Positions 44,404-53,834 of a DNA stretch of 64,000 bases are shown one piece after another (position 1 is the first letter of the stretch; the number at the start of each line of letters is the position of its first letter). The notes beneath the pieces were generated by a model, which was given only the letters and a program-made list of their open reading frames with translations, had not been told where the DNA came from and did not search any database. Where the stretch lies: assembly GCF_016722785.1 (NCBI RefSeq), contig NZ_JAEQNE010000002.1, positions 1 to 64,000 of the forward strand, read 5' to 3'. Source of the stretch: Ramlibacter monticola (lineage in GTDB: Bacteria; Pseudomonadota; Gammaproteobacteria; Burkholderiales; Burkholderiaceae_C). The position numbers and the translations under genes were made by a program.

Positions 44404-45649
44404 CGACACCGGATTCAGGTGGCTTCGGGTGAGGTGTTGGCCGAGGCGGCGGCGATGGCATCGCTTCGCTCGATGGATTCCACAGCCACACTGTTAAAGA
44501 AGCATCGCAAACCTCGCGGCACTGCGTGGTGTCTTCGATGCCAGGATGCGCGATGAAAAGCAACGGCGACGCACCGTCGCAGTCGGTCAGCATGGCACTG
44601 GCCAGCGCGCTCCCTGCACCCAGGTTGTAGCGAAGCCCTTTCACGAATGACCGCCCATCAGCCACGAGCCGCTCAATGAGCTGCTTCTCGAAGACGCCTT
44701 CGACCGGCAGCCATTGCCGGGTCACCGGCATCAACGAGAGCTCGACGATCGTCGGAACGCCTGCAGCTGAAACGCTGAAGGTCGCAATCATCACCATCTG
44801 AACGTCCTCGGCAGCACCCCACAGCGCCAACTCAGACTCGAAGCGCCGACCAAGCTGGCCATAGAGTTGTTCGTCCAGCGCAAACGCCTGGTCGGGTACA
44901 TGCTTCACCACGGCCTTGAAGCCATAGCGTGCCGGCACGATCTCCTTCACTTCGCCGATCAACAGCATCAGGTGCTGCGGCTTCCCGGGCACGGGCAGGG
45001 CGTGCTGCCAATGCGCCAGGCGCCGCGCGTTGATCGCGTCGCGCTGATCTATCGAGAAGGGTTCCGGCACGTAAAGCCGGGCGCGCAGCGCATCGCCCCG
45101 CGCGAGCTTGAGCTCAGCGGACTGAAGCAGGTGCCTTCGCACCGTGGCCCATGTTCGCTTACCCGCGAAGCCAGGATGCCAGCGCGTCAGCTCGGCCTGG
45201 TCCCAAAGGTAGTGCAGCAGACCGCGCAGCGAAAGCTTGGTGCCATCTGATGCCACGCTGTCGTCGCCGCCCGCCGGCGGCATCTGCGCGCGGCCGGGCA
45301 TCTTTGTCAGCGGGAAGTCCAGCTTCAGCGTCGTCTCGCCGGTGGCCGGGTCTTCGGTGATCGCGCTGCCCAGAACTTGCCCTAGGCCGGAGAACTCGGC
45401 CGGCGGATCGTAGGACGGGCAGTCGGGCGCGTGGTGGCTGCCGGTGTCGGGCATTCGCTTGACGATATAGCCATGGCCCAGGCGCGCCACGTACATCTCG
45501 ACGCCTTCGACCAGGCACATGCAGCGGGGGCGCTGCTGAGAGTGGTGGGCATCGGCGATGGCTTCTGCGAAACCAGGCGATCGGCTGTCGAAGCGGCGAC
45601 CACCGACCTCGTACACCGCCGAGGGAGCCGTGATGCCAAGAACCGACAT
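44399..45649 (-). CDS. DUF1173 family protein
   Basis: The 416-residue protein matches DUF1173: the start SVLGITAPSAVYEVGGRRFD, a Cys/His-rich CMCLVEGVEMYVARLGHGYI / HHAPDCPSYDPP section that could bind metal, and TKLSLRGLLHYLWDQAELTR with LYVPEPFSIDQRD later. It is a conserved protein of conjugative-element tra regions of unknown biochemical role. The ATG at 45649 lies 16 bases after the LPD7 gene, so it is the last gene of the tra transcript. Its 3' end overlaps the ArsC remnant by five bases. Confidence 0.8.
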   Translation of the reverse strand: MSVLGITAPSAVYEVGGRRFDSRSPGFAEAIADAHHSQQRPRCMCLVEGVEMYVARLGHGYIVKRMPDTGSHHAPDCPSYDPPAEFSGLGQVLGSAITEDPATGETTLKLDFPLTKMPGRAQMPPAGGDDSVASDGTKLSLRGLLHYLWDQAELTRWHPGFAGKRTWATVRRHLLQSAELKLARGDALRARLYVPEPFSIDQRDAINARRLAHWQHALPVPGKPQHLMLLIGEVKEIVPARYGFKAVVKHVPDQAFALDEQLYGQLGRRFESELALWGAAEDVQMVMIATFSVSAAGVPTIVELSLMPVTRQWLPVEGVFEKQLIERLVADGRSFVKGLRYNLGAGSALASAMLTDCDGASPLLFIAHPGIEDTTQCREVCDASLTVWLWNPSSEAMPSPPPRPTPHPKPPESGVE

Positions 45650-45665
45650 TTCCACAGGTGCGGCC

Positions 45666-46805
45666 TCACCGCACGGGCGCGGGGGTGGCCCGTTCGCGCG
45701 AGCGCTGCAGCTCGGGCGTCGGCACCACGACGGGCCGCTGCGACGGTGCCGCCTTGTCGTACACCTTGACCTTGGGCGCCTGGCCATCGCGGATGCGCTG
45801 GTCCAGCTTTTCGGTCGCAGCCGCCATCACGGCCGCGCGTTGCTTCTCGGGCACCTTCTTGGCGACCAGCACCGCCTCGATGGCAGCCAGCACGGCTTTC
45901 CGGCCGCCGCCGCGGCCGGAGGCTTTCTCGGTAGTTGCCGCCGCGCCGCCACTGCTGGCATCCCGGGCCGGCTCGATGCGGTTGACCAGGCGCGCCTCGC
46001 GCTCGCGCTTGAGCAGTTCCAGGTCGCCCGGGTTCGGTTCGTAGCCCAGGGTCTTCACGCCTCGCACCGAGGCTTCGAGCCAGACCATGCGCCTGAAGTC
46101 CTCATGTCCCGACACACGCAGTGCCTTCCAGTTGCGCGCCTCGGCCACGTCGACCATCGACCGGGCGACCGACGGGCTGTTGGTGTCGGTGGCCAGGCGG
46201 AAGGTCGATTCGGTGAAGGCGACGCGCGACGTGTCGCCGCGGAAGCGGTATTCGGTGCGGCCGATGGTCACATCGCCAAGGGTGATGGGCGCGCGCTTGA
46301 TGATGTAGCGCTCCATCAGTGCGGCTTCGAGGCGCGCGACGAGGGCAGCGCGTTCGGCCTGGGCATCGATCTTGGCAATGGCCTTGGCGTCGACTTGCTT
46401 GGGTTGCGCGGGTGACTTGGTGGCGCCGGGCATCGGGACCACCTTCGTGGCCTCAGGCACCTCGTCACGCGTCAGCACGGGGTCCAGAGGCCGCTCTGGC
46501 GCCGCCGGTCGCTGCGGTCCGCGCTGCCACTCGCCGTCGATCTTCTGGATTGGCGTGCGCTTGCCGTCCTCGGCCACGGCGACGAAGCGGCTGCTGCCCA
46601 GCTGCTCGGCCTTGGCAACCATCTCCGGCAAGGTGTTGGCACGGTAAGTGACCTCGGCGAAGGGGTCGTACAGCTCGTAGCGCTCGCCGGAGATGTCGTC
46701 AGGTGCTTGGAACCGCTCAATGGCTACGGTGGCGCGGTTGGCGGGCTCGACGGCGCCGCCCTGGGCGGGTGCCGACTTGCGGGCCTGGGAGTGGTCTACA
46801 TCCAT
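45666..46805 (-). CDS. LPD7-domain protein with KfrB-like N-terminus
   Basis: The 379-residue protein has an N-terminal KfrB-like segment (DPFAEVTYRANTLPEMVAKA, then GSSRFVAVAEDGKRT and IDGEWQRG). After a Pro-rich linker it has an LPD7 domain (RRDTS-type motif in YRFRGDTSRVAFTESTFRLA, and ARSMVDVAEARNWKALRVSG). A Lys/Arg-rich tail follows. LPD7 is usually fused to relaxases of the TraI/MobA type. Here the relaxase is short and LPD7 is a separate tra gene, so the protein may work with the relaxase on transferred DNA. The ATG at 46805 is the first with similarity; it follows the OmpA gene by 29 bases. Confidence 0.8.
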   Translation of the reverse strand: MDVDHSQARKSAPAQGGAVEPANRATVAIERFQAPDDISGERYELYDPFAEVTYRANTLPEMVAKAEQLGSSRFVAVAEDGKRTPIQKIDGEWQRGPQRPAAPERPLDPVLTRDEVPEATKVVPMPGATKSPAQPKQVDAKAIAKIDAQAERAALVARLEAALMERYIIKRAPITLGDVTIGRTEYRFRGDTSRVAFTESTFRLATDTNSPSVARSMVDVAEARNWKALRVSGHEDFRRMVWLEASVRGVKTLGYEPNPGDLELLKREREARLVNRIEPARDASSGGAAATTEKASGRGGGRKAVLAAIEAVLVAKKVPEKQRAAVMAAATEKLDQRIRDGQAPKVKVYDKAAPSQRPVVVPTPELQRSRERATPAPVR

Positions 46806-46834
46806 GGCGACCTCGCGAAGGTGGGGTTGGTGGC

Positions 46835-47488
46835 TCAGGGCAGGGTGATCGCGGTCGCACTCACTGCAATCGGAAGTGCGCGGTACAGCTCGATCTCGAC
46901 GCGGCGGTTCAAGTCGCGGCCTCCGGCGCTGGCGTTGTCGGCCACGTGGTCGCCGGCCGGCTGGTAGGTGGCGCGAATCCGTGCCGGATCCACGCCCGCG
47001 GCGACCAAGTAGTTGCGCACCGCCGTGGCCCGATTCCGAGCGATGCGGCTCTCGGCCGGTGCGTCGCTGGTGCCGTCGGTGCGCCCGCGCAGCAGGATCA
47101 GCGGCGAAGCCCTGGCGTCCTCGATCAAGGCCGCAGCAACGTCGGCAGGGATCACGACGCGCGTGCTGCCAAAGTCGAATCGCACAGTGAACACGGTGTT
47201 CGCCGGGACCCGCTGGCCGGGCGGCCCCTGTATGCCGGCCAGCATCTGCTGGCGCGCCGCCGTGTTCGCCAGCGTGGCCGCCGTCGTCTCCGCCAGGCGC
47301 CCGGACTCGGTAGCCAGCAGGCGCGTGTTCTGCAGGTCGTGCTTGCAGACCTGCAATTCGACGGCCATCCGGGAATTGACCGGGCGCTTGTGCGACTCGT
47401 CCACGGTTGGCGGTTTCGGCGGCGAACTGCAGGACGCCAGCAGCAGGAGCCATGAGACAAGGGGCGTGAGGGCGATGCTCACTCGCAT
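46835..47488 (-). CDS. OmpA-family lipoprotein of the transfer region
   Basis: The 217-residue protein has a signal peptide ending in a lipobox LLLASC (Cys about residue 20), a short coiled region, and a C-terminal OmpA peptidoglycan-binding domain (TVFTVRFDFGSTRVVIP, then RGRTDGTSDAPAESRIAR and NRRVEIELY). It should be anchored in the outer membrane and bind the cell wall, possibly stabilising the secretion channel. It lies 21 bases after the VirD4 gene. Confidence 0.85.
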   Translation of the reverse strand: MRVSIALTPLVSWLLLLASCSSPPKPPTVDESHKRPVNSRMAVELQVCKHDLQNTRLLATESGRLAETTAATLANTAARQQMLAGIQGPPGQRVPANTVFTVRFDFGSTRVVIPADVAAALIEDARASPLILLRGRTDGTSDAPAESRIARNRATAVRNYLVAAGVDPARIRATYQPAGDHVADNASAGGRDLNRRVEIELYRALPIAVSATAITLP

Positions 47489-47509
47489 GGTGGTGCTCCC
47501 AGATCTAGT

Positions 47510-49501
47510 TCAGTTCGGCGCGCTCGACCGTGTTGGGTCGGCGATCAGCACGCCGTCCTCGTCGGCTGCCGGCTCGATCGCGCCGCCGATGTCGGCGTGG
47601 CCCGGCCGGGTACAAAACAGGTTGAGCACGGACTCGGCGATCTGGTCTGGCGGCCCGTTGGAAAGGTCGGGCAACCCCGACAGGTCGTGGGCCAACGCGT
47701 CGATGTCCAGGCTTTCGCCCGGTGCCAAGTCATCGTCGGCATAGCGCCAGCGCTCCTGCACGCGCGCCAGGTGCAGGTCCATGTCCATGCGCGGCACGGC
47801 GGGCGCCGGCAGCAGGCGCGACGTGAAGGCCTTTTCGCGGTAGTAGCGGATCTTCTCCCCGAGGATCGGCTTGCAGTTCTCGAAGATCACTACCAGCCGT
47901 TCGCTGCCCAGTTCCTTGAACTCCTGCGGCAGCAGCAGCGCCCGACGCTGCTCGCTCTCGTTGCGGCTGACGGTGCTGTGCCCATGTCCGCTGAGGGACT
48001 GGCTGCGCCCCCGCGAGGTGGCACGCTCGGTGAAGTGGCCGAGCATGGCGCTGTACTCGTCGGCGTCGCGCTGCTCGCGTGGGGCGTAGAGGATCTGCAA
48101 GCCGTGGTTGGTGGCGAAGGTGCGCGCCTCCTTGTCGCCGTAGACGGCATCGAGCTGCGACATGGCCTGCACCACGGTCAGCAGGCGCAGGTTGTAGCCG
48201 GCCAGGAAGGCCGCGGCACTGGTGATGGCGCCCACACGCCCCATGGCCGTGAACTCGTCGTTAATCAGCAGGCACTGCACCCTGAGCGCCGGGTCCTGCT
48301 CGGGCAGGTGCTGGGTGTTCAGGCTGACGATCTGGGAGAAGAGCAAGTTGAGCAGCGGCCGGGCGTTGGCCAGCCGGTTCGGCGGGATGCGGACGTAGAC
48401 CGACATGCGGCGGCGCCGCAGGTCCTCGAGCCGGAAGTCGTCGGCACTGGTCGCCGCATCGACCACCGCATCTGCAAAGATCGTCAACGGCGCGTTGAAT
48501 GTCGCTACCACGCTGGACAGCGTGTTCTCCGAGTTCGACAGCAGTCGTTGCAGGGCGTCGGTGCACTCGTCCGAGAGGGGATTGCTCTCCTCACGGCGCT
48601 GCGTGATCAGGCCGCTCAGGTGGTCCTTGAGTGACCGACCCTTGCCCGACGACTGGCGCAGCATCTCGCCGATGGTGCGAGGTAGGGCGGGGGTTTCGAG
48701 GAGGACGAGGCCGAGGCCGAGGAACAGGTTGCGCGCCTGATCGCTGAAGAAGGCTTCTGACGACGTGCCGCCGCCGTCGTTGGGGAAGAAAATCTGGCCA
48801 ATGGTGAGCAGGTCGCCGACCCGGTGCAGCGCGCTGGTCCGTACGGCAGTCAGCGGGTTCCAGCGGTGGCTGCGCGCGTCCTCGTCGAAAGGGGAGAAGG
48901 CGTAGATGGCCTGGCCATGCGCAGCGCGATAGCCCGCCGTGATGTCATAGTTCTCGCCCTTGATGTCCAGCACCACGACGGAGTCGGGCCAGTTCAGCAG
49001 GTTCGGGATGACGACGCCCACGCCCTTGCCACTGCGGGTGGGTGCGGACAGCATCACCGAGAGCTGCCCGGGCAGCGAGAGGAACCGCCCACGGTGCCGG
49101 CCGATCAGGATGCCGGGTTGGCGGTCGCCGCCGGTGAGCCCTGCGCGATCGACTTCAGCGGGACTCGCGAAGCGCGCATCGCCATGCAGCGCGCGCCGCG
49201 GCCGTGCGGCGGCGACCAGGCCGGCGGGCAGGAAGACCAGAAGGCCGAGACTCGAAACGCCAATGGCGAGCTGCAGCTTCTTGCGGAGTTGGGCATCGTC
49301 GGCATACAGGTCCCAGTAGTGAACGATGCTGGTGAAGTGCGCCTGCCGCGGGTTGGCCCTGTTCAGCACCAGGAATAGAACGCCTGCCATGTAGACCGCC
49401 GCGCAACCCAGCGCGACGTAGCCGATGACGGCAAAGAGGCTCGCCGCGACCTTGCGGCCGGGGGGCCAGGCCGAAAAGGGTAGGTTGGTGACGCTGCTCA
49501 T
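47510..49501 (-). CDS. virD4: Type IV coupling protein VirD4/TraG
   Basis: The 663-residue ATPase has two N-terminal transmembrane helices (VIGYVALGCAAVYMAGVLFL and around 78-100), Walker A LSAPTRSGKGVGVVIPNLL at about 151, DSVVVLDIKGENYDITAGYR, and Walker B QCLLINDEFTAMGRVG. It brings the relaxase-DNA complex to the secretion channel in the inner membrane. It overlaps virB11 by ATGA and ends a continuous virB-type operon. Confidence 0.94.
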   Translation of the reverse strand: MSSVTNLPFSAWPPGRKVAASLFAVIGYVALGCAAVYMAGVLFLVLNRANPRQAHFTSIVHYWDLYADDAQLRKKLQLAIGVSSLGLLVFLPAGLVAAARPRRALHGDARFASPAEVDRAGLTGGDRQPGILIGRHRGRFLSLPGQLSVMLSAPTRSGKGVGVVIPNLLNWPDSVVVLDIKGENYDITAGYRAAHGQAIYAFSPFDEDARSHRWNPLTAVRTSALHRVGDLLTIGQIFFPNDGGGTSSEAFFSDQARNLFLGLGLVLLETPALPRTIGEMLRQSSGKGRSLKDHLSGLITQRREESNPLSDECTDALQRLLSNSENTLSSVVATFNAPLTIFADAVVDAATSADDFRLEDLRRRRMSVYVRIPPNRLANARPLLNLLFSQIVSLNTQHLPEQDPALRVQCLLINDEFTAMGRVGAITSAAAFLAGYNLRLLTVVQAMSQLDAVYGDKEARTFATNHGLQILYAPREQRDADEYSAMLGHFTERATSRGRSQSLSGHGHSTVSRNESEQRRALLLPQEFKELGSERLVVIFENCKPILGEKIRYYREKAFTSRLLPAPAVPRMDMDLHLARVQERWRYADDDLAPGESLDIDALAHDLSGLPDLSNGPPDQIAESVLNLFCTRPGHADIGGAIEPAADEDGVLIADPTRSSAPN

Positions 49502-50586
49502 GCTGCAGCCTCTGCCTGATCATCCCAGCGGCCGAGCCGCTGCCGCCGGGGCTCGTAGAGGATCTCGGAGATGAAGCGCCCGCGCTCATCGCGATCGAAC
49601 TGCACGATGACGTCGACCACGACGCTCAGCAGCCACTTGATCTCGTTCAGGCGCAAGCCGCCGCCCGCCCCGGTTTCGCGGATCATCAGCGACATCTGCT
49701 CGAAGGCGAGCGCGCAGCTGCCAGCGTGAACGCTGGTGATGCTGCCCGGGTGGCCCGAGGCCGCGAGGCGCACGAAGTAGAAGCACTCGTCGCCGCGCAC
49801 CTCGGCCAGGAAGATGCGGTCCGGCTTCATGCGCAGGCAGGCTTCCAGCAGCGACTTGGCGCTCACGCGGGCGGTGCCCTGCGCATCCTTGCTGTAGAAC
49901 AGGTGGACCACGTTCGGGTGGTTGGGCAGCGTCAGTTCGGCCGTGTCCTGGATCGTGATGAGGCGCTCGTGCTTCGGCACTTCCTCGACCAGGCCCTTCA
50001 TGAAGGTCGTCTTGCCCGAGCCGGTCTTGCCGCTGACGACGATGGTCTGGTGCTTGCGCACGGCCAAACGCAGGAATTCGGCATAGCGGCTGGCATCCTT
50101 CAGTGCCACCAGCTCGCGCTCGAAGGGCAGCAGTTCGGCGTTGGGCGTGTGCGTCACCATCGCCGTGCGCTCGAACAGCCCTTCGCGCTCGAAGTCGTCC
50201 AGCCGCTTGATCAAGTGCGACGGCTTGCGCACCGTGATCGACACCGTGCCGCGCGGCACGGCCGGCGGGATGACGAACTGGATGCGCTCACCGCTGGGCA
50301 GCGTCGCTGACAACAGCGGACGCTCCTGGTTGACCTGCTGGTCGCAGAACGTGGCCACCGCGGTCGCCAGCGACAGGCAGCGCTCCTGCGTCATGTAGGG
50401 CGCCGGCACGGTCTGCCACCCGCGCGCCGTCTCCACCAGCAACTCGCCCGGCCGATTGACGCAGACTTCCAGCACACCAGGGGCATCGAGTTGATCGCGC
50501 AGGGGGCGCAGGAACTCGACGACCGACGTGGCGTCGCCGCACCAGCCTTCGTTCCGGTCTTCGTGCTCGCAGGTGTGTTGACTCAT
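49498..50586 (-). CDS. virB11: Type IV secretion ATPase VirB11/TrbB
   Basis: The 362-residue hexameric traffic ATPase has Walker A VSGKTGSGKTTFMKGLVEE at about residue 186, an Asp box TIQDTAELTLPNHPN, a His box and the Walker B-type IFLAEVRGDECFYFVRLAAS segment with GHPGSITSVHAGS. It powers pilus assembly and substrate transfer at the inner membrane. It is coupled by ATGA to virB10 and virD4. Confidence 0.94.
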   Translation of the reverse strand: MSQHTCEHEDRNEGWCGDATSVVEFLRPLRDQLDAPGVLEVCVNRPGELLVETARGWQTVPAPYMTQERCLSLATAVATFCDQQVNQERPLLSATLPSGERIQFVIPPAVPRGTVSITVRKPSHLIKRLDDFEREGLFERTAMVTHTPNAELLPFERELVALKDASRYAEFLRLAVRKHQTIVVSGKTGSGKTTFMKGLVEEVPKHERLITIQDTAELTLPNHPNVVHLFYSKDAQGTARVSAKSLLEACLRMKPDRIFLAEVRGDECFYFVRLAASGHPGSITSVHAGSCALAFEQMSLMIRETGAGGGLRLNEIKWLLSVVVDVIVQFDRDERGRFISEILYEPRRQRLGRWDDQAEAAA

Positions 50587-52073
50587 TGCGCACCTTCGCG
50601 AAGCAGTTCGTTTGCCGTGGGCTTGAGCTCGTACACCGACGAGAAGTCCACGTCGCGGGCCACGTAGATGCCGACGATGCCGCCCTGGTTCTGGTAGATC
50701 AGCGGCGGGATGTTGATCGTGCTGTCCAACACCTTCTCGGCGAGCTTGCTGGTGTTGGACGTGGTCGACGAGAGGATGACGGTATCGCCCTGGCGGTCGT
50801 TCGCCTGGTTCTGGATGGAGAGCTTCACCGCGTCCTCGATCAGCGAGAGCAGCGTCGCGGCGCCGATGCGTTCGACCCAGCGGTTGTCGACGTACCCGTC
50901 GATGCCTGACTCGCCGAGCTGGCCGGTGCCGGGAGAGTCGATGTCGACCGTCACGCCCAGCGGGGTCCGGATGCGGGTCCAGAGCACGGGGATGCGCACG
51001 GTGCCCGGCCGGACCGATGTCATGCGGTACTCGCCGTCCAGGTGCGAGCCGCGTTCGATCAGCAGCACGCGGCCATCCTCGCTGAAGACATTGCGCTGTA
51101 CCTGGCAGCCGACGAGACCCGAGGTGGCGCTGATCACCTTGGTCTTGAGCGCGCAGGTGAAGGCCGTGCCCTTGGGCAGGGTCAGGCTGCGGTTTCCCAG
51201 CATCGAGGCCGCCACCTTGGGGGTGGCCGAGCCCTGGAGCTGGCCCCCGAACAGGCCACCCCCGGCTGCGGGCCCACCGACAGGTGCGGTGCCTGCCATT
51301 GGATTCCCACCAAGGAGGGCCGCCGACGGCATCTGCCCCATGGCCTGGCCCGTGCTCAGTGCCGCGGTCTTCGTCATGTTGTCGAGCAGACCCTGCAACT
51401 GGCGCTGGTAGCCTTCAAGGTTGCGCGATGTCGCCGCGATCGGATCGTTCGGGTCGGAAGGCTCGGGCGAAGCCATTCCCTCGGAGTGGGAGCCCGATGC
51501 ATCTGCCCTTCGGGTGGAGGCCCCTGGTGGGGGGAGGGTACCCGGCCGGGTGGTGACCAGCAGGATGGGGGCGTCCTCTGGCGAGACGACCTTGGGGCCG
51601 CCCGATGCGGGTGCACCTGATCCGGTGCGGCGGACGCCGATGGGCTCGGCCAGGTCGTCGGCCGTAGGCACTAGCGCCGGAATGCGCGGCGCGGGCGCCA
51701 CTGGGGCATTGGCGGTCGGCGCCGGCGGCATTTCGAGCTTGCGTGGCTCGGACGTGGCGGCGGTGGGCTTCTCGCGCACCAGCTTCGACTCCGCCTCGTC
51801 GGCCTTCTTGCCGCTGGACGAGAAGCGCTGGATCGTGACCGCAGCGACGGCGACCAGGGAACCGATGAGCAGGACCACGGCCAGCAGCCCCTTCTTCGAC
51901 ATCGAGATCCGCTGCCGCGCCGCGACGTTGGGAATGCCAGGTTCACCGGGCAGCGGTGCGATCGAGTTACGGTCTGGACCCGGGTTGGTGCCCAGCTCGG
52001 GGTCACGGTTGCGCGGATCGTTCGGGTCGCGCGGATCGTGCGGATCGTGCGGATCGTGCGGATCGTGCGTCAT
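50583..52073 (-). CDS. virB10: Type IV secretion core protein VirB10/TrbI
   Basis: The 496-residue protein has a cytoplasmic N-terminus, a single transmembrane helix KKGLLAVVLLIGSLVAVAAV (about residues 60-80), a long Pro-rich periplasmic linker and a C-terminal core domain (KGTAFTCALKTKVISATSG, RVLLIERGSHLDGEY, and WTRIRTPLGVTVDIDSPGTG). It spans both membranes in the channel core. The first 20 residues are an unusual run of His-Asp-Pro repeats encoded by a tandem repeat (52032-52067). Confidence 0.93.
   Translation of the reverse strand: MTHDPHDPHDPHDPRDPNDPRNRDPELGTNPGPDRNSIAPLPGEPGIPNVAARQRISMSKKGLLAVVLLIGSLVAVAAVTIQRFSSSGKKADEAESKLVREKPTAATSEPRKLEMPPAPTANAPVAPAPRIPALVPTADDLAEPIGVRRTGSGAPASGGPKVVSPEDAPILLVTTRPGTLPPPGASTRRADASGSHSEGMASPEPSDPNDPIAATSRNLEGYQRQLQGLLDNMTKTAALSTGQAMGQMPSAALLGGNPMAGTAPVGGPAAGGGLFGGQLQGSATPKVAASMLGNRSLTLPKGTAFTCALKTKVISATSGLVGCQVQRNVFSEDGRVLLIERGSHLDGEYRMTSVRPGTVRIPVLWTRIRTPLGVTVDIDSPGTGQLGESGIDGYVDNRWVERIGAATLLSLIEDAVKLSIQNQANDRQGDTVILSSTTSNTSKLAEKVLDSTINIPPLIYQNQGGIVGIYVARDVDFSSVYELKPTANELLREGAQ
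52032..52067. repeat. Tandem 9-bp repeat in virB10 start
   Basis: Four perfect copies of cggatcgtg follow one another, with degenerate copies (cgggtcgcg, cggatcgtt) continuing into the gene. On the minus strand they encode HDP repeats just after the start codon. A copy-number change keeps the frame and would lengthen or shorten the VirB10 N-terminus. Confidence 0.85.
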
Positions 52074-52990
52074 GGTGTCGCCCCCTTGTGCGCGTCGGCC
52101 GGCTTGGTGTTGCCACTGAAGTCGGCCTTGAGCACGCGTTGCACGCCTGGCACCGTGGTGCCATCGCCCGGCGGCTTGCCGTCCGGGTCGAAGGCCTCGT
52201 TCCAGAGTCCCACCACGGCGGAGCCCGCGCGCAACATCAGCCGCCGGCTGACGCGGTCCACCACGAGCAAGTCGTCTTCCATGCGGGCGTTGACCAGCGT
52301 CTCAACGCCGTCACTCAGCACATGGAACACGGCCGGCACTTCGCGGTTGCCTGGGAAGCGCAGGTAGGTGAAGCGCCCGTCGTCGAAGACCAGTGTCGGC
52401 ACGATGTCCTGCGAGCCCCTGCCTTCTGCGATGGAATACTGGGTGTTCATCACCTGCGGCTTGGCTTGCATCCGCTCGGCGACGACTTGCTGTGGCGGCG
52501 GAGGTGGTGGCACGGCGGGCAAGGCCACCGGCAGCGCCGTATCGCGCAGCGCAAGGCGTGCCGCCGGTGCAACGCGCGCCGGTGCCTTGACCACGAGTCT
52601 GTATACCGGTGGCTTGGGATCGCCATCGGCGAGCACCACAAAGCGGAATGCATGCGTGCGATGGTCAGTGACCACGGCCAGGTTGTTGGCGGCACTGGCC
52701 GTACTCTTGGCCTTGACGAAGAGGGTGCGACCGCCCGCTTGGGCCGCGACGCACCAGGCTGCCTCTGCCTTCGCACAGTCACCCCCCAGGCCGGCCGCCA
52801 CCTCGGTGATCGATTCGTCGGCATCGAGCACGACGAGGGTCACGACACCGCGCTTGACCGGCACCGTGACGACGGCGCGCGAGTCGTAAACCACCTCGCG
52901 CAGCCGCGGATCGGTGGGCTCGGGGGCCACCGCCGCGGCGTTGCTGAGTGCCAGGCCGAGTATGGCCACCAAACAGGTCGCGCACTTCAC
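52070..52990 (-). CDS. virB9: Type IV secretion protein VirB9/TrbG
   Basis: The 306-residue protein has a signal peptide (CLVAILGLALSNAAAV), an N-terminal beta domain with DPRLREVVYDSRAVVTVPVK, a Pro-rich hinge (PAVPPPPPPQQ) and a C-terminal domain VPTLVFDDGRFTYLRFPGNR, then RRLMLRAGSAVVGLWNEAFD. It is part of the outer-membrane core complex with VirB10. ATGA overlaps join it to virB8 and virB10. Confidence 0.92.
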   Translation of the reverse strand: MKCATCLVAILGLALSNAAAVAPEPTDPRLREVVYDSRAVVTVPVKRGVVTLVVLDADESITEVAAGLGGDCAKAEAAWCVAAQAGGRTLFVKAKSTASAANNLAVVTDHRTHAFRFVVLADGDPKPPVYRLVVKAPARVAPAARLALRDTALPVALPAVPPPPPPQQVVAERMQAKPQVMNTQYSIAEGRGSQDIVPTLVFDDGRFTYLRFPGNREVPAVFHVLSDGVETLVNARMEDDLLVVDRVSRRLMLRAGSAVVGLWNEAFDPDGKPPGDGTTVPGVQRVLKADFSGNTKPADAHKGATP

Positions 52991-53772
52991 GGCTTGGCTC
53001 CTGGCTCGGCCGTGTTGATCTCGGGATCGGACCGGTACGCCGTGACGACGAACCCGAAGGGGTTCTCGAGCCGGTCGCGCTCCTTGGCCAGCACCTTGGG
53101 CTGGTACTCGTAGACGATGCTGGCGACATGCCGGGTGGTGACATCGGGCAGGTTGCGACCTGTCAGGCGCACCACCTTGTCATAGGTCACCATGGCCTCC
53201 CCCCGGTTTCCGCTGCGGCCGGAGGGAGCCAGACGCACGCCGATGACGTTGATGCGCCAGTCCTCGGCGGCGCCTATCCTCTTCTGCAGGGCGCCGTCGC
53301 CCTCGAACTGGCGGTTGTAGTCGGTGAAGACCGCCGGCACCGCCATGCGCGCGACCTGGTCGAAATCGCGTTGCAGGAACATCCAGCTGTAGCCCTCGCG
53401 AGCCCGGACGAAGGTGGCCAGGTTGTGCTTGTCGAGGGTCTCCATCTGCGGGATGGTCTCGACGGAGAGGCGCTGCTGGATCGTCACTTCGCCGGTGACG
53501 CGGTCCACCACGATGGGGATCTCGACGACGTGGCGCAGCGGGCCCTGGACGAACACCGCTGCGATGCCGAGGAGGCCCAGCGCGAGGCCGGCGATGGCCG
53601 CCCACCAGGCGCGGCGCTCGGAGCGTTCGAGCATCAACGTGCGGTCGACTTCCCACGCGCGATTGGCGCCGATCGCAAGCGTCTCGGCGGCGGCCTTGCC
53701 AGTGTCGTTCCCAGTGCTGCGGGAGCGATCGGGCAATGCAGCGGCTCTTCCTGGCGTCAGGACGGCACTCAT
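52987..53772 (-). CDS. virB8: Type IV secretion protein VirB8/TrbF
   Basis: The 261-residue bitopic inner-membrane protein has a cytoplasmic N-terminus, a helix AWWAAIAGLALGLLGIAAVF (about residues 54-73) and a periplasmic NTF2-like domain with FVRAREGYSWMFLQRDFDQV, then VTYDKVVRLTGRN and RHVASIVYEYQPK. It nucleates channel assembly. A 62-base gap separates it from virB5, the largest gap within the virB part of the operon. Confidence 0.92.
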   Translation of the reverse strand: MSAVLTPGRAAALPDRSRSTGNDTGKAAAETLAIGANRAWEVDRTLMLERSERRAWWAAIAGLALGLLGIAAVFVQGPLRHVVEIPIVVDRVTGEVTIQQRLSVETIPQMETLDKHNLATFVRAREGYSWMFLQRDFDQVARMAVPAVFTDYNRQFEGDGALQKRIGAAEDWRINVIGVRLAPSGRSGNRGEAMVTYDKVVRLTGRNLPDVTTRHVASIVYEYQPKVLAKERDRLENPFGFVVTAYRSDPEINTAEPGAKP

Positions 53773-53834
53773 GGCGAGACCTCAGTTGGGCTGCGCGCGA
53801 TCTTCGTTGGGTACAGGACGCAGCGGTTCAGAGT

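Noticed and set aside
42496..44409. 637-codon minus-strand frame spanning the end of res and the peptidase remnant
   Set aside because: Only the part between about 43607 and 44193 looks like a protein (ImmA/IrrE type). The rest is antisense to res, whose plus-strand motifs are intact.
52032..52067. CRISPR-like direct repeats
   Set aside because: The units are 9 bp, contiguous without spacers, and lie in the virB10 reading frame. No CRISPR array or cas gene is seen in the window.
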